Shown here: positions 32,701-44,700 of the stretch, piece after piece | Position numbering within the stretch: the stretch's first letter is position 1 | Layout: every line of letters starts with the position of its first letter | NCBI GenBank assembly: GCA_033964015.1 | Contig: CM066913.1 | Coordinates: 11,092,953 to 11,156,952 of the forward strand | DNA length: 64,000 nt | Reading direction: 5' to 3' | From: Scolanthus callimorphus | Taxonomy: Eukaryota; Cnidaria; Anthozoa; Actiniaria; Edwardsiidae | Program-made: the position numbers and the translations under genes | The notes under the pieces: model-generated | Told to the model about the DNA's origin: nothing | The model's database searches: none | What the model saw: the letters and a program-made list of their open reading frames with translations, nothing else

Positions 32701-35700
32701 TTATACTGATTACCTCTCGTGGAAGCAGAACATATGTTACCTGTATGTTTGGTAATATGTGGAAATAGCAAATTAGCGTTCGATGTATGGGGGCGACATA
32801 TACATTCGCGTCACAGCACGGATGCTTCCAAACTGCCTGTGTGCTTCTAGACTCCTATATCGCTCGTGTTTTAATAAAAGCCAGACTTTGAGGAATGAAG
32901 GGTTCAAGTACCTTACTCCACTGCCCTGTTACCCACTTAGGGCAGTCACGAAGGCTACAGCGCCTGGTCTCAGATGGCCTACTTCGTTGGTCACACTCAC
33001 TCTGCACACGTGAGCTACATACTACAGTGTGTAACTGGATTCCCTGCCCGCACGTAACAGAACACTGAAACAGCACATTCATAACAACATTGATTATGAA
33101 TAAACGGTTTATACACCACAGGAAAATGACAAGATGCATGCTTTGATGAGCTATAACACCTCAAACGCCTTCCACAACATAACAATTTCACGGAACACAG
33201 TTATTGGTTATCCAATCTCTTTGCACCCTACCTGGCTCCACTCGCCCTCTATCCATCTTGCGGGGCATCGGCCGTAGTTGCAGTATCTTCTATCCAGGGG
33301 TTTGCGGACTGGGTCACATTTGTGGGCCGAGGAGTCGCACTGAACAGATCTCTTCTGGGATCCTGGACACAGCTGACTGAACACTGGAAAGAAGATCACT
33401 CTCTCCTTCACATACAATTCACGAGAAATGTAACTAACAATCAACAGTCAAAAACACCCTAGGTTTGGAAAGCTAAGCTTTGAGTGATGATTTTTCCACA
33501 CATAAATTTTGAATACCACGTGCGAAGTTTTTATCTTACCCTTTGCCATTGCCCTGTTCTCCACTTTGGACATGCAACCATCTGACAATCCCGCGTCTCT
33601 GCAGGTTTGGTTTGACGTTCGCAGTTGTCCCTACCCGAGCTACATTCCACAGCACGCCTTTGGAATCCCTTTCCACATGTCACTGAACACTGCGGGGAAA
33701 TAGCAATACTGTCAAGATAACGTGCATGCAAAATAGCGCTGCAATAGCAGGCGCAGATTATTTGAAATATCTACCGAGTAAATCATTTTGTACCTGGCTC
33801 CAAGGCTTAGTGACCCATGTGGGACAACGTCCAGCGTTACAACTCTCCCTTGCAACTGGTCGCGTGCTAGTGTCACATCCAGGGCCACTGCATCTGACCG
33901 TCCGGACCTTGACACCCGTTCCACAAGTGACCGAGCACTGAAGGTTCAATAAGAAATAATAATGGTATGGAGTACGTTAGCCGACACAATAGTTATTGCT
34001 TGTCGTGAACGCATTGATTTCCTGCCTAGCCGCGGATCAACGTGTTTGCCTTTCATGAGTACCTTGCTCCATGTTCCCATGATCCATCGTGGACACGGTG
34101 CCAAAGTGCAAACTATTGTGTCGGAGGGCCTGGTGCTTGCTGTACACGCCCTACTTGCGCGACCGTGCACTCTGCACTTGACTCTTCGTTGTCTCTGCCC
34201 TTTACCGCAAGTCACTGAGCACTAGAATAGGCATGGATATATTAGACGACAAAACGTAGAGATCGCATCGTTCTCATAATAGGCATGGATATATTAGACG
34301 ACAAAACGTAGAGATGGCATCGTTCTTATAAGAAGCCAAATAACAAATTTAGTAGCACTAGCTACAAACAAAACGTTCGCTCATTTACTTACTGCTCCCC
34401 AAGCGCTTGTTTCCCAGACAGCTGCATGACGTCTGGTAGTCGGTTTATACGGCAATGAAGGCAAAGGACTCGTATATTGGACAAAACTTTTCGAGTAGGC
34501 CAGATCGTCACATGGTCTGATCTGGCACTCCTGCTGGTTAGGAGGGCGTTTTGTTGGATCACACAGACGGTCATCAGCGATTGCCCAGTTGCTAAAAGCA
34601 CATTTCACCAATCGAGAACGGATGCCTGTCCCACAAGTCTTGGAACACTGTATCAACAACAAATGAAGTTAGGTTGCTTGATGAATCCATTTAAAATGGT
34701 AGAGCACAGTCTTATAAGTGAAGTGATTGACTATCCACATAGGAAACGTGTTTGGAAAATAAACACGGTCCCGCTCTGCTGACTGAGGGACGCAGTCAAA
34801 ATTGGATTTTGTGGAAAGTATTACAAAGAATGAAAGAAAGCAAAAGTAGAAAGGACAATGGATCACTACTTTAAAAAAAAAGAAATATTCCAAACGTTTT
34901 ATCCCAAAGAGCTTCGCTGTTTTCCATTTAGTTGCTGGTGTTACTTACGGGGCTCCACTTGCCGAATTTCCATGATAAAGACCGCACTGTAGGGCAAGGT
35001 CGTACATAACACCTCTCGGAGGATGCTGGTTTGGTGCTGGAGTCACAGTTACTGTAGGCCAACTCACTGCCGCCTCTGTTAGCGCACGTCACTCTCCGAT
35101 ACCGCAAGCCATCGCCACACGTTCGTGAGCACTAGAATGTCAGGGGACACTTGAATTAGAGAAACTTATCTGTTGCCGTCACAGTATTTGCTACATGGAG
35201 ACTAGCATGAATATCATAAAAGCGAAGAAGTTGAGTGGTGAAAGAGGTCGAGTGGCTGCTAGCAAAACATCCGTACGCACACTTGCAGGATGAGCCCTTC
35301 ACTCCCCAAACAGTGCCTTTCATAATCGACAATCGTGCCTTTCATACTTATTAAAAAGGTTGCTGGGACGTACCCGTGTCCATTGTGCTACCCTCCATTC
35401 TCCTATCTGTCGGCTATGAGCCTCTACTGGACACGGTGAAAACACGCAACGTTCGCTATTGGCAGGTCTACTCCTGCGGTCGCACCTCCCAGCGTCTAAC
35501 TCACTCCTGTCCTTAGCTGATCTGCACGTGACTTGGCGGGTCCTTGGCCAGCTCCGCACGTCACTGAGCACTATGAGATATGTATGGGTGGTGTGAAATT
35601 AACGCGAAACTTACTATATGCGCGTCACAGTGAATAAATGGGAAAGCTGAAGCAAACGCATGAAAAGGCAGTTCAAATCATGACGGAACTTACTCTTGAC

Positions 35701-38700
35701 CATGAGCCAGGCTCCCATCTAGGACAGGGTTGAAGATTGCAGTTCCTGGAGGTAACTAGTCTCTCTGCTGGGCTGCAGGCTGACTCGGGGTATATACGAG
35801 ATCCTCGCTTGCAGTCGAGGGTGCGAGTTTGGACCCCACTGCCACAAGTCACCGAGCACTAAAAAAACAAATAGTTTAGTTATGTAGATATCCACGAGAA
35901 GAGAGCACGGATGATAAAGTGGCATGCCGTGACGGAGACAAAGGAAGAAAACGACACAGACACTGTTACATCGATTGCTTTCAAAATTGACTTGCAGGTT
36001 TCTATTTCCCGCAGGATGTCTTTCGGTCGATCTTCTCCTTGCGAGTGCGGATAATAGGCAGTCCACGGAAGAAACGAAAGGGGTGAAAGAAACTACCACT
36101 TTGCCACAGACTCTCCTGGCTATTTCCACCAAAACGCCAATATCACGTTAAGCGTCCCCTACTAGGGCATCCGCTACAATGAATGTTTTTATTGTTTCCA
36201 GCATCAAAAAGTAAAAATAATAATCAGTGCTTACCGGTTGCCAAGGTCCTGTTATCCACCTTGGACAATCTGCCTGACACACCCGCTGTAGAACTTTACG
36301 ATCAGACGCTCGGCAGTCTGAGTCTGGTACGAAATCCCCGTCCAGGTCGACACAATTAGCACGGCGCTTCTGAACCCCAGCGCCACATGTTACGGAACAC
36401 TGCGGAGAAACATCGTATTTATCGTACAACTATTTGAGGGCAACTTATGCCATTATTTGGGCAGCGATTGAACGTGTTTCTAGTGCAAAGTGCAAAACCG
36501 TGGCTGAGAAATAAAATAAAATAAAAAGTACCTAAAAAAAAAAAAAAAAAAACCGTGGCTGAGATGTACCGTCCTAAAATTTATTAAACAACGCAATAAA
36601 CCCTATAATTCCCGAATATTAAAGGTGCAAGTTGGGTTTCGTATTTAAGCTGAAGCTGAATATTTTAACGTACGTTGGTTCGCACTACAAAAGTACTACA
36701 AATCTGCCTTCTCACCTGTGACCAGCGCGTATAGACCCATCTTGTGTCGATGCACTTGCCCTCACATGGTATAGTGGAAGCGGGTCGTTTGATCCCCTCA
36801 CAGCTCTTAGTAGATACAATATCTCGCCTATCACCCGCCACTCGCATGCAGCGCACTATCTGTTTTTGCTTGCCGGGGCCGCACCGAGCAGTACAGTTCC
36901 CTACTCGTTGCGTATGCCACCTACATATTGCAAGAAATGTCAAGTTATTGAACATATTGTGTATATTTATCGGATTGCCCAGATCTGTGCATTATGTTAT
37001 ATCGGCTTACTTGAGGTAGCAATTCGTGTTGCACTTCTCGTTGGGCGTGCCGGGCCGGCGCATGTGTTTACACCGAGTGCCGCTGACTGGACGATCGTCG
37101 CCCACTCGGTAGCACTTGACCTTTCGTCTCCTTCTACCTGTAACCCAATGCGATAGGGTCAAGGAAATGCATTCTATGCATGTTGTATAGATATAAAATG
37201 GTACAGACCTTGGCACAACCGGCTGCACTGCCCCCATCGCTTGGCAAGCCCCCATTTAAATCGCTGCGGTCCAATGAAGGGTACGTTAAGCGAGTAGCGA
37301 ATCCTGGGTGGAAGCAGCCTTCCAACAGACAGGACCTGTGAACACATCACACTCAAGTTACAAAAGCATGGTATCCGCCCTGGCTCTGAAGATCAAGTGC
37401 GCACCATAGGACAGTGAATTCCGTGAGCTAAGCGAAGTACGTCAAAACTATAAAACTACTATGGTTAGTAATTTTGTTTTGCAATGTAATATTTGCATAG
37501 GAATGATTACTATGCAGAGCTAGTCCTATTCTCCTGGATAAAACAACACTTTGAGTTCTATACCTCAATGATTAACACTTCAGAAGTTTTGCCAGAAATT
37601 CTAATGCGCTCCTTGACTTTTTCGGAGCCCGAGTACCAGATACGCGCGCCGTCAAGGACAATGTCTCTTTCGCCAAGTCCAACTACAAATCCGCCATTGA
37701 TTAAGTACTTGCCGTGTGCACGTTTGAGAGCTGTGAAACAAAGGAGAACCAGGTCAATGAAAAAAGATTGGCATCCGTTTTATGTGAGGTCATTTCGCTC
37801 GAATATTTAGTGCACTACTCTTCCTTCCATTTGACGTCACGCCTCATCAAAAATTCAGGTGGAGCTCCGCTTTTAGCCAGTGGCTAAAATATACTTGCAG
37901 TTCTTTTCGAGATAGAAAACCGGTTGAAAATGTAATCTCCTTGGTAGTTTCTGGTTGTACAAGTTGGGTAAACAGATAACAGATGGCTTCAGATTAGTTA
38001 CCCAAAACAGTCATCAAGGAAAATTACTTGAACAATCCAAACGACTCAAGGAAAGCAGAAAAGGAAAGGAAAGCTGTTCGCTAACAATCATAACAATTTT
38101 TAACACTTCGTGGATATGTACGCCTGCTAGCTTGACACTTCATTGTGTGCTTTGCTATGTGTTGCACCCTGGCTCTACATCACTAGACTATTAAAAATAT
38201 TTGCTTCATTTTGGCAAAGGGATAAACTAAAAGGAAACGTGTTCTTGTCGTCTCAGAAAACAGATTTCGTATTTCGTGCGCCTGCTGCATGTATATGACG
38301 TTACTTGTTTACTTCTCTCTGATTGGTTATATTTTTCGCGCGAAAATCTAAAAATAGCCCAAACTATAAAACACATGTGAGAACCACCCATTAGGGGATG
38401 CACGCTCGCAGTCGCAAAAAAAAAAATCGCACCCCCCCTGTTGAGGACCGCTGGAATTCCAGGGTGGGTGGTCAAAATGGAGCTCGAATTTCAGGGTGGG
38501 TGGTCAAAGTAGAGCTTGGAATTCCAGGGTGGGCATCCTTAAAATATGAAAATCCAGGGTGGGTAAGCACAATTTCCAGGTCCTGAAAAAATCATGAAAA
38601 AATCACTGGTTCCAGGATGGGTGGTTCAAATTAAAAAAATCCAGGGTGGGTAGCAGTGACTGGGGTCCTCAACAGGGGGGTGCGAATTTTTTTACGACTG

Positions 38701-41700
38701 CCCAATGTGTGATGTAACGCACCTAAAAAATTCGTATCGTCGCGTGTGCCATGTTGGACGAAGTTAATGTTCGTTGAGCCTACCGGTATTTTATAAACAT
38801 GGTTGTATCCTATAAAACAAAGAGAAAAGTATTGAGACTCAAATGAAGTAAACACAAGTGACATCTTTAAACGGCAAAAAAAAAAAAATGGCAATTTTTC
38901 TCCGTGAAGGTCAATCACGTAACAGTGCGGAAATAGTGTTTGACTCACCGTATTGCGGTTTCTTTTTGTAAAAACCAGCCTGTTTCTTACAGGAGGTGTT
39001 GTCTCCATTACACACCCTGCAGACATCGTAACGAGCTTTCGATCTCACCACACGATCACAACCTGCAGGCTTGAAAACACAACAGACAAATATAAGGTCA
39101 GCTCACGACACAGGAATCATGGCCAGCTAGGGTGGGGATACCCGGTGATGTCAACCGACTCAGATCCAAACTTCAATGACGTTTTTATATCGATGGTGAA
39201 CTTGGCCCAGTGCAATAGCATTCAATTGCTAAATGAATCATACTACTTGAAGAACTTACTATCAACTTCTTCCACTTACCACACACTTGCCATCCACGCA
39301 GACATCGGTCGAGAACTGGGTACATGGTGTACCGTCTGTTACTTTGTCGCTAATCTTGAAGTAAATGGCGTGCGACTCTACTCTGCAGTGCAGCTTACAG
39401 TAGTCCTCTTTTCTGACTACAGACAGGAAAATGGTTACATTGGTATGACTGCCGTGTGTAATTGGTAGTCACTTTGTTATCACTCCTATATGTTTTATTC
39501 AAAATTGGTGTAATCACTTTGCGATTGGTTTCACTCAGTCATAATCCGCTTTATATTCAAGCATACATTGGTTATATAAGCCAAGGTTGAAGCTTTATAA
39601 GCTGTATAAGCTTTATGCAAGCATGGAGTGATGGATCTGAAGGCAGTGCAAGGTTTCGTTGCAAGACGGCAAATGCGGACGTGTCCTATGCGCCCATATT
39701 GAACAAACAAACAAGAATACAATGTTATCTTCAGCAGAAATCATTGTTACGTGCCTGGATCAGAAGTACGGTGCTTTCTCTCGATAAATGAGAAAGACAA
39801 TGGGACAGTTACGTCTAGGTTGGATGATTTGATGTAATGCAAAGAAAGTCGTACGGTGGTTCTACTGGCTGGCCAGCTCGTGTTTGCCTGTTGGAGTTCT
39901 AAGCAGATGGATGAGGGCGTCAAATCAGTTCTTACCGTTATAGTATTTCGGAAGCCAGTTAACTTTTTTGGTTATGCCAGCGATCTTGACAGGCTTATTA
40001 TTTAACTTAGCACACTGGAGAGCACGGAAGTCTGTACTACCAGCAGGACATTCCTGTAATCAATCATACAATTGTGTTAGCCTGGCCGTGCATTGCAAGT
40101 GCCTATATATATATATATCAAGCAGAATGTGTATATGCAAGAATCACCTGTGAGTTGCAGGACTTGAATCTTTTTCGTCGCCCCTGACAATATAGTCCAC
40201 CATTCTCGGGCCTGGAAGATGAGCAGAAGAGAAAACATTAATTTCATCTTCACCCAGCACTTATCACCAACAACAATATCATCATAATCATTATGTCATC
40301 GTCGTCATTATCGCTGCCGTCTCCATCAGCATCGTCATTGTTATCGCGTCGTCTTCCTCGGGAGTTAGTGTTACTTTCTCGCGGAGAAACAAATTACAAA
40401 AGAAATCACTACTCACGGTGGGTTGTTGCATTCTCTTTCAGAAAAGTGTATGCCACCGCCACATGTCCGGCTACAGTCACCAAAGGGCGCCCAGGTTCCC
40501 CACCGTCCGTCAATAACCTTGAGAGGACGCTTTTTAATGCACTTGCCATGAATACACCACTACAGGGAGAAACAGATCAGATATGAAAAACAGTGAGACA
40601 GAAGTCCAAATTATGATGTAAATTCAAAACATTTTTCCAATCGTTACTCGATTTTCAAATAGATAACTTCTTATTATCAAATTCTCTTGTTATAACAACC
40701 AACCTTGTATTTTCCGCATGAGGTACCGTCGGCCCATGGCATATGCTGCGTCTGACAGCCTTGTCTCTTGCCGATGGTCTTCACACACCACAGTCGCTTG
40801 CACGGTTCCTCGGACAGAAAAGTTCAAAATGAGCCACCATGTGGCACTTTAGTACGATAACAAATCAATACAAAACATGTAATCGTGGGAATAAGGGTTG
40901 GTAGTATTTACAGAAACAGTGACTTTATGGATTATCGCACTGTGATTATAGAGGCGGTAAATGAACGCCATTAGTAAAGTTTTTACGTCATAAAGTCAGA
41001 AAATCACAAAGGTGAGATGATGAAATGAAATTAGCTTCTTAACCATATGAATTAATTACATAAATGAATCACATGGTCATTTTTGTTACTCTAAAGTTTG
41101 CCGTATGAGATAGTCATGTTTGTTAATGAGAACATTAAGTTTCGCAAGTTACCATGAAAGGACAAAGCCGCGATTCAGATCCAAAAATGAGCCTGCACTG
41201 TTCGTTAGCGTCGTACTTCTCTCCAGGCATGCGCGTTTCGAAGCGCTTCTGTTGTTTCTGGTCTGGTTTGTCTACGAGGCACTTGCCATACCCTAAACTT
41301 CAGAAAAAATGGATAAGCTGTCAAGAACTTCAAAAACAATAAAATGAATCATATGCCAGAATTGCAGATGAGCAGTTTTTGCTTTTCATCGGGTATTGCA
41401 AGATTGGCGGGCTCACCGAGTATTCATTTGAGGGACTTACTCGAAAATCGTCGGATGGCGTTTCTACTGCAAGGTGACCACATCCAGGGCTTGATGTTGA
41501 AGCTGAGAGAGGGTGCCATTAGATTATAATCACCAGATCCCTTCTGGCATTGGTTATGATCTCCGTCATGAGGAACATTGAATCTAAAGAAACAATGGTA
41601 TCAGCGGCTGTCTTCGAATAAGTAGGCAGTACTACCGAGGCAAATGGTGATCTATTGCGTGCGCTGTGCACACTTGCAGGGATACCTGTGGCACGTGCGG

Positions 41701-44700
41701 GATACCTGTGGCACGTGACTTGGATGTAGCAATCAAGCAGGGATGCTACCAAAATCGATCAGTTGAAACGAGGTGGGCTAGCGTCCGTCGGTACCTACAA
41801 GCAGGCATTCGCAACCCACAACTAAGTACCACAACTCATTCTAGTGAGAGCATCGTTGAACAGTAAGAGATCCTCGCCTTGTTACTTACACATGTGCAAG
41901 TTCGTGCGCGATGGTGAATGTTGAGCTCAGGCCCGTATCTTCCACGATGGAACAGCTACGTGATGGGTTACACAGGGTACCCAACTCTGCCAAACCTGTA
42001 CAAGTAAGGGAAATAGCGCTGTAAGAGTATTATAGAGCTGTGCGAATGCGTCATGTCAGTCGCGACAGCAAGGGCGAGGCCATTTAACTGTTGCTACCGC
42101 TTGGTAAAAATGCACTTGCACACATTGAACGCCTTTTAAAGCTACTGTTCAGATTCGGTATTTGAGCTGGCTTATCTTTGGGGCTAACCCGCGCTTGGCG
42201 AGTCTGAACAATATTTGAAAGCTAGCTCAGGAATACGCTTACTACGCTTTGCTACGTGTCATTTATAAGACGATATGAAACTGACTGGCAATAACATAAA
42301 TTACAATGTGCGCACTTCCGTCTTCTTCATACGCGTCTTTTTTTGAGTTAGTACATTTCTCCATTGTTTATTTGCTCCATCTGTGCTCAAGAGGAGGACA
42401 TTTTGGTGCAGTCACATGCCAATTCAAGGCTGATCAATCAACAAAAATGATAATATTATCCAGTTCCTGAAAAATAACTATCTTACCCAGGGTGTCACAT
42501 TTGCCAGCGGCTCTACAGATATCTTGCCTGAAAACAAAAAGACGCGTACCTTCTTAAGCTTAATAAACTTATCCATATACTGACCATTTTAATTTTAAAA
42601 TTAAAATTTTAAAAGGTGGCGGTGGGATGTTTTCAAGATTTGCTTTGTTGTTGTTGTTTTTGTTTTGCCCACGTGTACGACCACTTGGTTTACATATTTC
42701 ATATAGCGACACAGAACACGAATACACATGCGAGTAGGTCCAGTAAGGCATGCGATTATCTAGAAAAAGTGATCGTTTCATCATGTTTGGTATTGCTTTG
42801 GATGCAAATACACTCAAAGGAAAGAAATAAAACCACAACAACATAACATTGGAGACAGTTACTTCCCTGTGTGACTTTCTTACTGACCTGGTTATAAGTA
42901 TGGCGGTGTCGTAGTGTTCAGGGTCTTTGTCAGAAGGTTTGTTCATCCTCTTCTGCCACTTGCAGAAACTTCTAAGCGAACTGGCGGCGTTAGAGGTAAT
43001 CTCCAGCTCTGGCTTAAAGTCATTAGAGGGAACGGCACATTAGACCCGAAACATGCTACAAGAGACATTGTGGTCGACCTATTGTAGCCTATTGTAGTTT
43101 ACAGAAGAGGGTAACTGCATATCTGCATCAGTTTAACTCATGCGTCTACTGGAGTAACAGACGGAGGCTCTCTCTTTATAACAGGGCTCCTGTTGATAAC
43201 AGGGAGGCTTTAGCTCCCTGACTGTACTACCCTCTATCAATTAACAATTTACATATATACGCATCTATCTATGTGTGATAGCTCTGGAACTTACCAGGTT
43301 GTATTCTAGCATAATAATCTTGACTAGCACGATGTTGATAGAGCTTCCAATAGTCTTGTGTCTGTAGATCTCCGCTACCTGATAGGAACAGACACAATGG
43401 GATAAGGCAACATCCAAGTGCCATGCATGCTATTCATATGGCAAATATACTAAACACTGAAAACTTTTTCTATTGTAAAATGGAGCTTGTACGTGGATGG
43501 TTTATCACAATAATTTATACAAAATAGGTAAGATATTGGGGTAGGAATAATTCCTCTTGAGAAAGGGAAATAAAGTTTGGTATTACGGTGACATTACTAC
43601 GGTGATCATGATATGGAAATTATCATGTCTGCTTGAATCGATTTTTTGCAGCTTACAGTTTATAGCATTTTTTGCAGTGACTTTACTCGTGATGATCTCT
43701 ATTATCTTGATGATCTCTATTTCACCCCTTATACATGAACCATTAGATAGCACGTGCTTTGTAGTATGTTTGCCATCAGTCTTTTATCGACCTGTTATCT
43801 GAACCTGTTATCGCTGTGTCGTTGCATGATACGCGAGCTAGGCGTGGGCCTCGAGATCTCTAGAAAGGGGGCCCAAGGGGGAAATAAGGGAGGCCAAGTT
43901 GTAACCTTACTTTAACAAATACAGTAAATGTGTGGGAAACTTGGAAACCGTATACCAAACTGGACTAGATCCAGTGAATTTCATAGATATATAGAGAAGC
44001 TCTTCTTCAAACGCCCGGTCTTGCCTTGTTTTTCCGCTTTCCTTTATCTGACTTCACGGATCTAAGTCGACCCTGCAATCTCTCGGCAAGAGCACTTGTA
44101 AACGATGCAATAGGTGAGATTGCTTTGTCACTCAAAGATATATAGCAATGCCTCACTACAATGACTGGAAGTATCAAAGGACGAACTTCAAAGCGGCATG
44201 AGCTCTTTAGTTCCCAACTAAGCATGCCAAGACAAGCTAGAAAACACTTCAAACATCTTAACTTCACGGTTTAGAGGTTCACCCATTTTAAGAGAAAGTA
44301 TCTTAAAAATGAAAGAATTCTTGTATGGAATTATATGAATTCAACAGGATTTTTATTCATTCTCATCTACGTTGTATCCGACTAGTCGTTTGTTTTTATA
44401 CTTTCATAGCTTCGAGCTATATCTGCATCCATCACTGGAGTTCTTTGCACGTCAGATGCTTATACCATCGTAACCACACTGCTCTAACACGCTAGTTATG
44501 GTTGTTTTGTGAAAGAGTGCTAGTGGTATTCTGATGATAGCAATATTTCCCCGTAATATTAATACTTCGCGCATCAGTATATTAAATACCTCTCATCTGT
44601 TCTATTTATCCAATTATGAGATCCACAGAAGCTATTAACACTTGGCTTCTGGCTACAGACGAGCCGGCATTCAATAATCGCGCTCCAGCCATGTGCTAGC

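Noticed and set aside
11240..34662. Long internal open frames in shifted frame over TSR exons (for example 32497-32691 and 29426-30007)
   Set aside because: They are alternative frames or read-throughs of introns. The spliced phase-0 exons explain the conserved Cys and Trp pattern better.
44007..44267. Minus-strand open frame of 86 codons in a gene 1 intron
   Set aside because: It has no family signature and no splice context, and the composition is like the flanking intron.
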